DNA from: Scandinavium lactucae
GTDB taxonomy: Bacteria > Pseudomonadota > Gammaproteobacteria > Enterobacterales > Enterobacteriaceae
Direction: 5' to 3'
DNA: 64,000 nt
Assembly: GCF_033843265.1 (NCBI RefSeq)
Contig: NZ_JAWXRD010000040.1
Span: forward strand, 930,001-994,000
A program made the translations under genes and the position numbers. Every line of letters begins with the position of its first letter. The first letter of the stretch is position 1. The notes under the pieces were generated by a model. The model did no database searches, was not told the origin of the DNA, and saw nothing but the letters and a program-made list of their open reading frames with translations. Shown here one piece after another: positions 53,619 through 61,878 of this stretch.

Positions 53619-54286
53619 TGCTTGAGTATTTACCCGAACTGCTGAAAGGGCTGCACACCAGCCTGACGCTGACCGTCGCCTCCATCGTGCTGGCGCTGAT
53701 TATGTCGCTGATTTTCACCATCATCCTGACGCTGAAAACGCCGGTGCTGGTGTGGATTGTCCGCGCCTATATCACACTGTTTACCGGTACGCCGCTGCTG
53801 GTGCAGATTTTCCTGATTTACTACGGCCCGGGCCAGTTCCCACAGTTGCAGAACTATCCGGCGCTGTGGCATCTGCTCTCTGAACCCTGGCTGTGTGCGA
53901 TGATTGCCCTGTCGCTCAACAGCGCCGCTTATACCACCCAGCTGTTCTATGGCGCGATCCGCGCGATCCCGGACGGCCAGTGGCAATCCTGCGGTGCGTT
54001 AGGAATGAGCAAGAAAGACACTCTGGCGATTTTGCTGCCGTATGCCTTTAAGCGTGCCCTCTCTTCTTACTCCAACGAAGTGGTGCTGGTGTTCAAGAGT
54101 ACCTCTCTGGCGTACACCATCACATTGATGGAAGTGATGGGTCACGGGCAGCTGCTGTATGGCCGGACCTATGACGTGATGGTATTTGGCGCGGCAGGCC
54201 TGGTCTATCTGGTGGTCAACGGGCTCCTGACCCTGATGATGCGCCTGATCGAACGTAAGGCACTGGCGTTCGAACGCCGTAACTGA
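53618..54286 (+). CDS. artM: Arginine ABC transporter permease ArtM
   Basis: The 222-residue second permease pairs with ArtQ. The EAA loop is QSCGALGMSKKDTLAILLPYAF. Length equals E. coli ArtM. Its start overlaps the artQ stop, so translation is coupled. A terminator follows, and artJ then has its own promoter. Confidence 0.97.
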   Translation: MLEYLPELLKGLHTSLTLTVASIVLALIMSLIFTIILTLKTPVLVWIVRAYITLFTGTPLLVQIFLIYYGPGQFPQLQNYPALWHLLSEPWLCAMIALSLNSAAYTTQLFYGAIRAIPDGQWQSCGALGMSKKDTLAILLPYAFKRALSSYSNEVVLVFKSTSLAYTITLMEVMGHGQLLYGRTYDVMVFGAAGLVYLVVNGLLTLMMRLIERKALAFERRN

Positions 54287-54309
54287 TATTGCATAAGAAA
54301 GCATCACCT

Positions 54310-54342
54310 AAAGCGGGCAAGTGATTCACTTCCCGCTTTTTT
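54310..54342 (+). terminator. Rho-independent terminator of artPIQM
   Basis: AAAGCGGG-C-AAGTG pairs with CACTT-CCCGCTTT (one bulged base), followed by TTT, about 24 nt after artM. Confidence 0.88.
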
Positions 54343-54374
54343 ATGTCCACTGTAAAATATTTAGTCATTTTTAT

Positions 54375-54388
54375 TGCATGATAATTCA
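54375..54388 (+). promoter_or_regulatory. ArgR-box-like site upstream of artJ
   Basis: TGCATGATAATTCA matches the ARG-box core TGAATAATTATTCA at 11 of 14 positions. It lies 72 nt before artJ. ArgR repression of artJ is established in E. coli. Confidence 0.68.
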
Positions 54389-54460
54389 CAAGGTGGCAAG
54401 GTAACTCCCATGCCTCAGACACGGCACAACATCATAAGATTGACCGACGGGAGCTTTACC

Positions 54461-55192
54461 ATGAAGAAATTTATTCTGGCAGCGCTGCTTGCCTCTTTCG
54501 CCGCAGGCGCGGCTGCGGCTGACAAAATCAGCTTTGGCGTCTCCGCCACCTATCCACCGTTTGAATCTCTCGATGCCAATAATCAGATTGCCGGTTTTGA
54601 TATCGATCTGGCGAAAGCGTTATGCAAACAAATGCAGGCGGACTGCACCTTCACCAACCACGCGTTTGACAGCCTGATCCCGTCGCTAAAATTCAAAAAA
54701 TACGACGCGGTGATTTCCGGGATGGACATCACGCCTGAGCGCAGTAAGCAGGTGGCGTTCACCGACCCGTACTACGCCAACTCAGCGCTGGTGATTGCGA
54801 AAAAGGGCGAGTTCACCTCTTTTGAGCAGTTGAAAGGCAAACGCATCGGGATGGAAAACGGCACCACGCATCAGAAATACTTGCAGGATAAGCACCCGGA
54901 AGTAAAAACTGTGGCGTACGACAGCTACCAGAATGCGATTATTGACCTGAAAAATGGCCGTATCGATGGGGTGTTTGGCGATACTGCGGTCGTGAATGAG
55001 TGGCTGAAAACCAATCCGCAGTTGGGCACCGCCACGCCGAAAGTGACCGATGCCCAGTATTTCGGTACCGGTCTGGGGATTGCCGTTCGTCCGGACAACA
55101 AAGCGCTGCTGGAAAAACTGAACGGAGCGCTGAAAGCGATTAAAGCAGACGGAACGTACCATAAAATCAGCCAGCAGTGGTTCCCGCAGTAA
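54461..55192 (+). CDS. artJ: Arginine-specific periplasmic binding protein ArtJ
   Basis: The 243-residue solute-binding protein binds L-arginine and feeds ArtQMP. The signal peptide is MKKFILAALLASFAAGAAA. The body (SATYPPFESLDANNQIAGFDIDLAKALC in part; NGRIDGVFGDTAVVNEWLK) is closely related to ArtI. ATG 54461 follows GGGAG and gives the E. coli length. It is monocistronic, with its own ArgR box and terminator. Confidence 0.97.
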   Translation: MKKFILAALLASFAAGAAAADKISFGVSATYPPFESLDANNQIAGFDIDLAKALCKQMQADCTFTNHAFDSLIPSLKFKKYDAVISGMDITPERSKQVAFTDPYYANSALVIAKKGEFTSFEQLKGKRIGMENGTTHQKYLQDKHPEVKTVAYDSYQNAIIDLKNGRIDGVFGDTAVVNEWLKTNPQLGTATPKVTDAQYFGTGLGIAVRPDNKALLEKLNGALKAIKADGTYHKISQQWFPQ

Positions 55193-55212
55193 GCGGAAGA
55201 GTGCTGATTATC

Positions 55213-55238
55213 AAGCCGGGCCATTGCGCCCGGCTTTT
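55213..55238 (+). terminator. Rho-independent terminator of artJ
   Basis: A 9-bp stem AAGCCGGGC/GCCCGGCTT with a six-base loop is followed by TT, 20 nt after artJ. It sits next to the convergent kinase gene. Confidence 0.88.
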
Positions 55239-55252
55239 GCATATATAACGGC

Positions 55253-56725
55253 TTATAACGGCACGTAAAAACGGAAACAGGCCCCCGGCGTGGCATCCAC
55301 CAGCCGAATACCGCCCCCGTGCAATTCCAGCATTCGCCGCACGATCAACAGCCCTAATCCGCCCCTGTCCTCACGGGCCCGTCGCGCATTGAGCGCCGAA
55401 GGACGCTGAAACAGCTGCTCTCGCAACTCTGCCTCTACCCCCGGCCCGCTGTCGGCCACTTCCACCTGCAGTTGCGCGTTTTCCTGCCAGACGCGCAGCT
55501 GAATGGTGCCGCCCTGCGGAGTGTGGCGCACGGCGTTATCCAGCAGATTGGTCACCACCCGTTCAATCATCGACACGTCGGCATTCACCAACGGCAGCGA
55601 GCGCGGCATCTCGACCTGCAATGTCAACTGACGAGTTTCAATCGCCAGGTCGAATTTCTGCGCCACGTCCTGAATCAGCTCCCCGATGGCAAAGCGTTCC
55701 AGCTGCGGCTTGATCCCGCCATGCTCAAGTTTCGCCAGTTCAAACAGCTGCTGTGACAGATGGCGCACCTTGTGGCCCTGGCGCAGGGCAATCGCCAGAT
55801 ACTGGCGGTTATCTTCCGGCGACAAGCTGTCGGCTTTCATCGACAGGGTTTCCAGATAGCCGAGCAATGACGTCAGCGGGGTGCGTAAATCATGCGAAAT
55901 GTTGGCAATAAACTCGCGGCGCTGGCGATCGCTGTCAGAGAGCTGATCCCACTGGCAGGCAATTTTGCGCGCCAGCTCGATAAAGGTGTTGTGCAGGATC
56001 GCAACCTCATTGGCGGGCTCGCGCTCCGGCGTTTGCTGCGCCAGTTGTTTGATGGCGCTGATGCTGTCCTGATCCAGACCGCGCACATCGGCGGTCAGCC
56101 GTTTGACCGGGCGGGTGACCGAATACCAAACCATCATCCCCGCCAGCGTGCCAAACAGCGCCACCAGCAGCAGCGACCACAGCACCGTGCTCCACAGCGC
56201 TTTTTCCCAGGCGCTGTCGGCCAGCGCATTGAGATTTTCGCCCTGCAAAATAATGTACAGATAGCAGTGTAATTCGCCGTTTAACCGCACCGGCGCAACG
56301 CTGAAGACTTTCTGTTTATCGAGGCTGCGCGGATCGTCGCCAAACACGGGCCACGCCGCGCCGCCGAGGAAGGTCTGCAACGGTGTCACATCGATTTTCT
56401 GTCGTTTGATGTGTCCAGCCGGGGCCGCATCGGCCAATAAATCGCCTTCCGGCGACACCAGATACAGCTCCACGCTCGGGTTCAGGTTCATCAGCCTGTC
56501 AAACAGGGTTTTGAGCGTCTGGCGATTAACATCCCCCTGTTTATCCAGCAGCGGTTCGCTGTTGACGATTTGCTGCGCCAGCCCGGCGGAAAGGCGCTGA
56601 ACCATCGCGCTGCCGTATTGCGAGGTACTGTAAAGCTGCACGCTGCACGCCGCTACGGCGCACAGCAGTAAAATGGCGGTGAACACCAGCGTCAGCCGCT
56701 GGCTGAGGCTCAAACGGCGGATCAT
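55253..56725 (-). CDS. Sensor histidine kinase (EnvZ/BaeS type), signal unknown
   Basis: The 490-residue inner-membrane kinase has two membrane segments (about 12-30 and 178-200) enclosing a periplasmic domain of about 150 residues, a HAMP domain (about 200-260), a phosphoacceptor His278 (NISHDLRTPL) and an ATPase with N box (VTNLLDNAVRHTP), G1 (DSGPGV) and G2 (GGLGLLIVRRML). Its start overlaps the response-regulator stop by ATGA. It has no obvious counterpart at this locus in E. coli. Next to a Moco/cytochrome/Met-rich cluster it may sense a periplasmic redox or oxidant signal; this is inference. Confidence 0.92.
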   Translation of the reverse strand: MIRRLSLSQRLTLVFTAILLLCAVAACSVQLYSTSQYGSAMVQRLSAGLAQQIVNSEPLLDKQGDVNRQTLKTLFDRLMNLNPSVELYLVSPEGDLLADAAPAGHIKRQKIDVTPLQTFLGGAAWPVFGDDPRSLDKQKVFSVAPVRLNGELHCYLYIILQGENLNALADSAWEKALWSTVLWSLLLVALFGTLAGMMVWYSVTRPVKRLTADVRGLDQDSISAIKQLAQQTPEREPANEVAILHNTFIELARKIACQWDQLSDSDRQRREFIANISHDLRTPLTSLLGYLETLSMKADSLSPEDNRQYLAIALRQGHKVRHLSQQLFELAKLEHGGIKPQLERFAIGELIQDVAQKFDLAIETRQLTLQVEMPRSLPLVNADVSMIERVVTNLLDNAVRHTPQGGTIQLRVWQENAQLQVEVADSGPGVEAELREQLFQRPSALNARRAREDRGGLGLLIVRRMLELHGGGIRLVDATPGACFRFYVPL

Positions 56726-57444
56726 AAAGCGGGCTCCGTTTTATCGCTGGCAAACTTATAGCCTTTACCCCAGACGGTGAGAATGATTTCAGGCTCCGCC
56801 GGGTCGCGTTCGATTTTGATGCGCAGCCGGTTGATGTGGGTGTTGACGGTATGCTCGTAGCCTTCGTGCTGGTAGCCCCAGACCCGGTCGAGCAGCGACA
56901 GACGAGAGAACACTTCCCCCGGATGACGGGCAAACCAGTACAGCAAGTCAAACTCGCGCGGGGTTAAGTCGACAATCTCATCGCGCAGACGCACTTCGCG
57001 CGCCAGCGGATCGATAGCCAGCCCGTGGGCAGTAATCAGGCCGCCTTCCATGCGAATGTTCTGCCCCATCGCTTCCTGACGCCGGAACAGCGCTTTCACG
57101 CGGGCAATCAGTTCCAGCACCGAAAAGGGTTTTGGCAAATAGTCGTCCGCGCCCATCTCCAGGCCCAAAACGCGGTGCGTTTCACTGGTGCGGGCGCTGA
57201 TAATGATCACCGGCAGGTAGCGCGTCATCTGCCGAATACGACGGCAAATCTCCAGGCCGTCAACGCCGGGCAGCATCAGATCGAGGATAACCGCATCCCA
57301 GACAGGTTTCTCGAGCTGCGCCAGGGCCTGATGACCGTCCGCTTCGTGGACAATCTCGTAACCCTCATCCTGCAAATTAAGCCGCAGCAAGGTGGCGATA
57401 TCCTGATCGTCTTCAACCAGCAGTATTTTCTTTGGGTTATTCAT
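56722..57444 (-). CDS. OmpR-family response regulator
   Basis: The 240-residue regulator has a receiver domain (Asp12, Asp13, phosphoacceptor Asp55 in VILDLMLPG, Lys105 in LPKPFS) and a C-terminal winged helix (about 140-235; LTPREFDLLYWFARHPGEVFSR, then VNTHINRLRIKIE). It is the partner of the kinase encoded directly downstream. It diverges, across 139 nt, from the cytochrome b gene, so that cluster is the prime candidate target. Confidence 0.94.
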   Translation of the reverse strand: MNNPKKILLVEDDQDIATLLRLNLQDEGYEIVHEADGHQALAQLEKPVWDAVILDLMLPGVDGLEICRRIRQMTRYLPVIIISARTSETHRVLGLEMGADDYLPKPFSVLELIARVKALFRRQEAMGQNIRMEGGLITAHGLAIDPLAREVRLRDEIVDLTPREFDLLYWFARHPGEVFSRLSLLDRVWGYQHEGYEHTVNTHINRLRIKIERDPAEPEIILTVWGKGYKFASDKTEPAL

Positions 57445-57583
57445 GGCGTTCCACCGACAGTCTTTTGCTAAAGCTTAACGCAGGCGAGCGCCGCAAGTTA
57501 TCACATTTTATTTAAACTTCCGTGAGGATCTGGTGACCCGATGCGGCGCATGCTGCAAACATGTCATCCGGGGAGAATCCACC
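57445..57583. promoter_or_regulatory. Divergent region: response regulator / cytochrome b
   Basis: This 139-nt gap must contain promoters in both directions and probably the regulator's binding sites. TTATTTAAACTTCC near 57507-57520 is an AT-rich promoter candidate, but no direct repeat convincing enough to call an OmpR-type site was found. GGGGAG just before 57584 is the ribosome-binding site of the cytochrome gene. Confidence 0.5.
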
Positions 57584-58183
57584 ATGTCCTCATCGCGTCC
57601 AGAAAAGATCCACCCGCTGTGGCTGCGCTGCTGCCATTGGGTCAACGCCGTCGCCATCGCGGGCATGATGTTCAGCGGCTGGCGAATCTATAACGCCTCT
57701 CCGCTGTTTGATTTCGACTTTCCGGCGAGCCTCACCCTCGGCGGCTGGCTCGGCGGGGCGCTGCAATGGCACTTCGCCATGATGTGGGTGTTGGTGATTA
57801 ACGGCGCAGTCTATCTGACGCTCGGCATCCTAAGCGGTCGTTTCCGCCGCAAATTCTTTCCGCTTTCTGTACGCCAATTGCGCGATGACCTGCTGACAGC
57901 CCTGCGCGGCAAGTTACAACACGCTGACGTGAGGCATTACAACATGGTGCAAAAGCTGGCTTATCTCAGCGCGATTGTGCTCGGCGTCGGGCTACTGCTC
58001 TCGGGGCTGGTACTGTGGAAATCCGTGCAGTTTCCGCTGCTGCGGGAAATGCTTGGCGGCTACGAGGCCGCGCGCTACATCCACTTTTTCTGCATGAGTG
58101 CGATGGCCCTGTTCGTGATTATTCATCTGCTGATGGTGCTGCTGGTGCCACGGACGTTACTGGCCATGCTGCGTGGACGCTAA
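57584..58183 (+). CDS. Membrane cytochrome b (b561/MsrQ-like electron donor)
   Basis: The 199-residue protein has four membrane helices. His18, His63, His167 and His181 are placed to bind two b hemes in a cytochrome b561-type fold. It is probably the quinol-side electron donor of the Moco enzyme encoded 10 nt downstream, as MsrQ is for MsrP or the b subunit for Ni-Fe hydrogenases. ATG 57584 (MSSSRPEKIHPLWLRCCHWVN in part) follows GGGGAG; the open frame begins earlier but is not needed. First gene of a likely three-gene operon. Confidence 0.88.
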   Translation: MSSSRPEKIHPLWLRCCHWVNAVAIAGMMFSGWRIYNASPLFDFDFPASLTLGGWLGGALQWHFAMMWVLVINGAVYLTLGILSGRFRRKFFPLSVRQLRDDLLTALRGKLQHADVRHYNMVQKLAYLSAIVLGVGLLLSGLVLWKSVQFPLLREMLGGYEAARYIHFFCMSAMALFVIIHLLMVLLVPRTLLAMLRGR

Positions 58184-58193
58184 GGACAATAGA

Positions 58194-58964
58194 ATGAAAA
58201 AATCGACCTCACTCTCCGCCAGCGACGCCCACTATCTGGTGAAAGATGCGGAGAAACTGTTAAGCCCGGACCGTCGCCGCCTGCTGCGCCAGGGTTTGAC
58301 TCTGGGTGGCGTGATGCTGCTCACCGGGTGTGATATCAGCGATAACGAAAGCGTAGAGACAGCGCTGTCCCGCATGTCGCGCTTTAACGACCGGGTGCAG
58401 GGTTTTCTCTTCAGCCACCGTAATCTGGCACCGGAATACCCCGAATCCGAGATATCCCGCCCCTTTCCGTTTAACGCCTTTTACGGCGAGGACGATATCC
58501 CCCAGGTCAACGGGCGGGACTTCCAGCTGGAAATTCGTGGCCTGGTGCGGGACACCAAACCCTGGACGCTGCCGGAGTTATACCACATGCAGCAGGCAAG
58601 CCAGGTGACCCGCCATATTTGCGTCGAGGGCTGGAGTGCGATCGGCAAATGGGGGGGCGTGCCGTTTGCTCAGTTTTTACAGCTGATCGGGGCCGATACC
58701 CGCGCGAAATACGTCAGTTTCCGCTGCGCCGATGATTACTACACCAGCATCGATATGGCCACCGCCCTGCATCCGCAAACGCTGCTGGCGCTGACCTGGG
58801 ATAACCAAATTCTGCCGCCGAAGTACGGTTATCCGATGAAAATCCGCATCCCCACCAAGCTCGGGTACAAAAACCCGAAACACGTTTTATCCATTGAAGT
58901 CACCAATCGCTTCCCGGGCGGTTACTGGGAAGACCAGGGTTACAACTGGTTTGGTGGCAGCTAA
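58194..58964 (+). CDS. Periplasmic molybdopterin oxidoreductase, SUOX/MsrP-like
   Basis: The 256-residue protein has the sulfite-oxidase-fold Moco domain; the likely Mo-ligating residue is Cys143 in HICVEGWS, matching the CVExWS motif of MsrP (YedY). The N-terminus has a twin-arginine-like DRRRLLRQG (26-34) before a hydrophobic stretch ending in LLTGC (Cys46), so it may be a Tat-exported lipoprotein. That lipobox differs from soluble MsrP. It is one operon with the cytochrome b gene. Methionine sulfoxide reduction is the best guess; substrate is unproven. Confidence 0.88.
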   Translation: MKKSTSLSASDAHYLVKDAEKLLSPDRRRLLRQGLTLGGVMLLTGCDISDNESVETALSRMSRFNDRVQGFLFSHRNLAPEYPESEISRPFPFNAFYGEDDIPQVNGRDFQLEIRGLVRDTKPWTLPELYHMQQASQVTRHICVEGWSAIGKWGGVPFAQFLQLIGADTRAKYVSFRCADDYYTSIDMATALHPQTLLALTWDNQILPPKYGYPMKIRIPTKLGYKNPKHVLSIEVTNRFPGGYWEDQGYNWFGGS

Positions 58965-59006
58965 TTCACGACGACACAACCCCAACCTAAATAACGAGGA
59001 AATACC

Positions 59007-59273
59007 ATGAAAAAGATGATGCTTGCCGCCGCTGCCGTTTCTGCCCTGGTAATGTTTAACGTTCAGGCCGCCGACAACATGAGCAAAGACACAATGGCAA
59101 AAGATAAAATGGCGATGTCCCATGACGGAATGGCGAAAGACAATATGGGTAAACCCTGTAAAGACGAGATGTGCAAGGACGGGATGAAGAAAGAGACGAT
59201 GAAAAAGGACAGTATGGGGAAAATGGATAACATGTCGAAAGACGGCATGAAAAAAGACAACATGAGCAAGTAA
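59007..59273 (+). CDS. Methionine-rich pentapeptide MXKDX repeat protein
   Basis: The 88-residue protein has a Sec signal peptide (MKKMMLAAAAVSALVMFNVQA) and a 67-residue mature part made of degenerate MxKDx repeats. That part has 14 methionines (about one in five), many Lys and Asp, and two cysteines (CKDEMC). GAGGAAA precedes ATG 59007, 42 nt after the Moco gene. Function is not known. The Met content and position suggest a sacrificial oxidant sink or substrate of the Moco enzyme; metal binding is an alternative. Confidence 0.88.
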   Translation: MKKMMLAAAAVSALVMFNVQAADNMSKDTMAKDKMAMSHDGMAKDNMGKPCKDEMCKDGMKKETMKKDSMGKMDNMSKDGMKKDNMSK

Positions 59274-59274
59274 A

Positions 59275-59308
59275 CGCCGGGCCGGGTCAGGTGTCAGCCT
59301 GCCCGGCG
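59275..59308. terminator. GC-rich hairpin between the MXKDX gene and rlmC
   Basis: CGCCGGGC and GCCCGGCG are perfect 8-bp arms around an 18-base loop, between two convergent genes. No T run follows on either strand, so its strength as a terminator is uncertain. Confidence 0.5.
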
Positions 59309-59313
59309 CGAGC

Positions 59314-60441
59314 TTAGCGGCGAATCAACAGGGTTAACACTTCGTAGTGCGCGGTGTGCGGGAACATATCAAACAGCTGCACCCGGGCAACCCGGTAGTC
59401 CGGCAGGTGGCCAACGTCTTTCGCCATCGACTGCGCATTACAGCTGGAATAGATAATAAACGGCGGTGCCATCTCGCTCAGATAATCGCACAGCGCTTTC
59501 CCTATTCCCCGACGTGGCGGATTGACCAGCACCAGTTCAGGGACACTACCCTGCGCGGTCGCAAATTGGGTGGAATCCAGGGCCTGAAAATGCAGATTGT
59601 GTAAGCCCAGCGCTGTCGCCGACTGCCTGGCACAGGCAATGGCTTCCGGGGCAATTTCTATCCCAGTGAGTGTCATTTCGGGCGTGGCGCAGTGCAGGCC
59701 AAATCCACCGACCCCACAGAACAAATCCCACATATGTTGCGCCGGTAATTCGCGTACCCAGCGCCGCGCGGTGGCGTACAGCTGACTGGCAACCGTCGGG
59801 TTGGTCTGGAAGAAACTTTGCGGACGGATCCACAAGGGCACGTCGTTAAAACGTTCCGCCAGCGCCTGCTGTTCGGTGAGAAAGATTTCCTGTTCACCCT
59901 CCATGATCGCCATGTGTACCGGCTGGATGTTGACAGAAATCACTTTCAACTGCGGCAGCTGAGCCTGTAACGCCGGTAGCGCGGCGCGCAGCTGTGCCAG
60001 CTTGGTGTCGGAGCGCAGCACAAACCGCAGCATCATCCCGCCGTCGAGCTGGCTTTCAGTCAGCAGCAGATATTTCAGTTCACCACGTTTACGCGCGACG
60101 TTATACGGTGTCAGGCCCGCCCGGGCGATGAACGGCTTCAGCGCGGCAAACACCGGGGCAAACGAAGCGGGATACAGCGGGCAATCACACAGGTCTTCCG
60201 GGGTGCCGTCGCGGTGCAACATGCCCAGCAGCGGTTTTTCAACACTGCCGCTGACCACCATTTTCGCTTTATTACGAAACCCGCTTTCCGGGCCGCCAAT
60301 CGGTGCACACCACTCTTCTACCGTCGAGGCGGACAGCAGTTGCTGGAGATCCGCCATTTTGGCGGCAAGCTGTTGGGACACCGGCTGTTCGAGCCACTGA
60401 CAGGAGCGACAGCGATCGGCATCATAGAGTGCGCACTGCAT
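59314..60441 (-). CDS. rlmC: 23S rRNA (uracil-747-C5)-methyltransferase RlmC
   Basis: The 375-residue SAM-dependent enzyme methylates U747 of 23S rRNA. N-terminal cysteines Cys3, Cys11, Cys14 and Cys87 are placed for an Fe-S cluster. The SAM motif is DLFCGVGGFGLHCA and the catalytic cysteine is Cys334 in YSSCNAQS. Length equals E. coli RlmC (YbjF). It stands between the accessory redox cluster and ybjO. Confidence 0.97.
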   Translation of the reverse strand: MQCALYDADRCRSCQWLEQPVSQQLAAKMADLQQLLSASTVEEWCAPIGGPESGFRNKAKMVVSGSVEKPLLGMLHRDGTPEDLCDCPLYPASFAPVFAALKPFIARAGLTPYNVARKRGELKYLLLTESQLDGGMMLRFVLRSDTKLAQLRAALPALQAQLPQLKVISVNIQPVHMAIMEGEQEIFLTEQQALAERFNDVPLWIRPQSFFQTNPTVASQLYATARRWVRELPAQHMWDLFCGVGGFGLHCATPEMTLTGIEIAPEAIACARQSATALGLHNLHFQALDSTQFATAQGSVPELVLVNPPRRGIGKALCDYLSEMAPPFIIYSSCNAQSMAKDVGHLPDYRVARVQLFDMFPHTAHYEVLTLLIRR

Positions 60442-60483
60442 ACAAAGACCTTTGAAATTCCAGGGGCCGGGATTGTATCACCG

Positions 60484-60957
60484 TTAATGCAGACGGAAAA
60501 ACCGACGGCTGGCTGCGGGCACAAAAAGCAGACACAGGACCAGCATATCCGGCAGTTTTTGCATCACCAGCGAGCGGAATATTTCCCGTTTTGATTCCCC
60601 GGGAATGCTGAACAGTTCAGGATAACCATAGCCCAACGACGCAGCCCAGAGGTAAACGGCGGCGATCACCTGGGTCGACAGGTACAGCCAGCGCGACCAG
60701 TTTCGTCCTTTAATCAGCGAAAATGCACACCAGATTTCGACAAAAACCAGCACCAGGCTGGCCAGAAAAACCAGGGTTAACGCCCAGGTCTGCACGCTGC
60801 GATGGACGAACTCCATCATCCCTTGCGGACCGAGCAGGCCGAGGATCATCAATACATCCAGCGCACGAATCAGAATAATAGCGAGCGCCGCCACCTGCAC
60901 CAGGACAGGGACGTTCGGTCTGGCATGTGTATTCGCAGTTTTAGAAAAGAATCGCAA
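60484..60957 (-). CDS. ybjO: Inner-membrane protein YbjO
   Basis: The product has about four hydrophobic segments and matches E. coli YbjO (VQVAALAIILIRALDVLMI; AASLGYGYPELFSIPGESKREI). Function unknown. The start is uncertain: I favour TTG 60957, which has GGAAGG six bases upstream and gives 157 residues. The longer GTG start at 60993 falls inside the pot operon terminator hairpin. Codirectional with and downstream of potI, separated by that hairpin. Confidence 0.82.
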   Translation of the reverse strand: MRFFSKTANTHARPNVPVLVQVAALAIILIRALDVLMILGLLGPQGMMEFVHRSVQTWALTLVFLASLVLVFVEIWCAFSLIKGRNWSRWLYLSTQVIAAVYLWAASLGYGYPELFSIPGESKREIFRSLVMQKLPDMLVLCLLFVPAASRRFFRLH

Positions 60958-60979
60958 TTGTGGCCTTCCATGAAAACGT

Positions 60980-61000
60980 CTCCCTGGAAACACCAGGGAG
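60980..61000 (-). terminator. Terminator after potI
   Basis: On the minus strand the 8-bp stem CTCCCTGG/CCAGGGAG with a five-base loop is followed by ACGTTTTC, about 33 nt beyond potI. It is moderate in strength, so partial readthrough into ybjO is possible. Confidence 0.7.
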
Positions 61001-61032
61001 ACGATGACACAACGCTAATGATTTTAAGCGGT

Positions 61033-61878
61033 TCAGCCGCGTCTTGCACGCTGGATGTCGCGTACACGCTGCTTTTCAGACCTTGCCATGAGAAACCTGG
61101 CGATTAAACCAACAATTCCGACCACCCCCAGGATCAGCGTCGCCAGGACGTTGATTTCCGGGTTGACCCCCATACGTACGTTGGAAAATACCAGCATCGG
61201 CAAGGTGGTCGCGCCCGGTCCGGAAACAAAGCTGGCGATCACCAGGTCGTCAAGCGACAGGGTAAACGCCAGCAGCCAGCCGGAAATCACCGCTGGCATA
61301 ATCATTGGCAGAGTAATAACGAAAAAGACCTTCAGCGGCGTCGCCCCCAGATCCATCGCCGCCTCTTCTATCGAACGGTCAAGTTCACGCAACCGCGAGG
61401 AGATAACCACTGCCACATAGGCAGTACAGAACGTGACGTGCGCCAGCCAAATTGTCAGCATGCCACGGTCAGACGGCCAGCCGGTGGCGTGGCCGAGCGC
61501 CACGAACAGCAGTAGTAGCGACAAACCCGTTATCACATCCGGCATCACCAGCGGCGCGGTTATCATGAACGCAAAGCCATTCGAGCCGCGAAAACGCCCG
61601 AAGCGTACCATCACTACCGCAGCGATAGTGCCGAGAATAGCCGCCATGGTTGCCGCACAGGCGGCAATGGTCAGGCTTAATCCTACCGCACTCATCATGG
61701 CCTCATCGCGGAACAATTCGCCATACCAGCGCGTGGACCAGCCCGCCCACACCGTCACCAGTTTGGAACTGTTGAACGAGTAGATAACCAGCATCAGCAT
61801 CGGCGCATAGAGGAAGGTGAACCCGAGCAGTAGAATCAAAATACGCCACGGGGAGCGGACTACCGGTAAGTTGTTCAT
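61033..61878 (-). CDS. potI: Putrescine ABC transporter permease PotI
   Basis: The 281-residue permease has six membrane helices and the EAA loop (EEAAMDLGATPLKVFFVITLPM). With PotH it forms the putrescine-specific channel of PotFGHI. ATG 61878 (MNNLPVVRSPWRI) overlaps the potH stop by ATGA, giving the E. coli length; the frame is open 14 codons further but that lies inside potH. Last gene of the operon. Confidence 0.97.
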   Translation of the reverse strand: MNNLPVVRSPWRILILLLGFTFLYAPMLMLVIYSFNSSKLVTVWAGWSTRWYGELFRDEAMMSAVGLSLTIAACAATMAAILGTIAAVVMVRFGRFRGSNGFAFMITAPLVMPDVITGLSLLLLFVALGHATGWPSDRGMLTIWLAHVTFCTAYVAVVISSRLRELDRSIEEAAMDLGATPLKVFFVITLPMIMPAVISGWLLAFTLSLDDLVIASFVSGPGATTLPMLVFSNVRMGVNPEINVLATLILGVVGIVGLIARFLMARSEKQRVRDIQRARRG

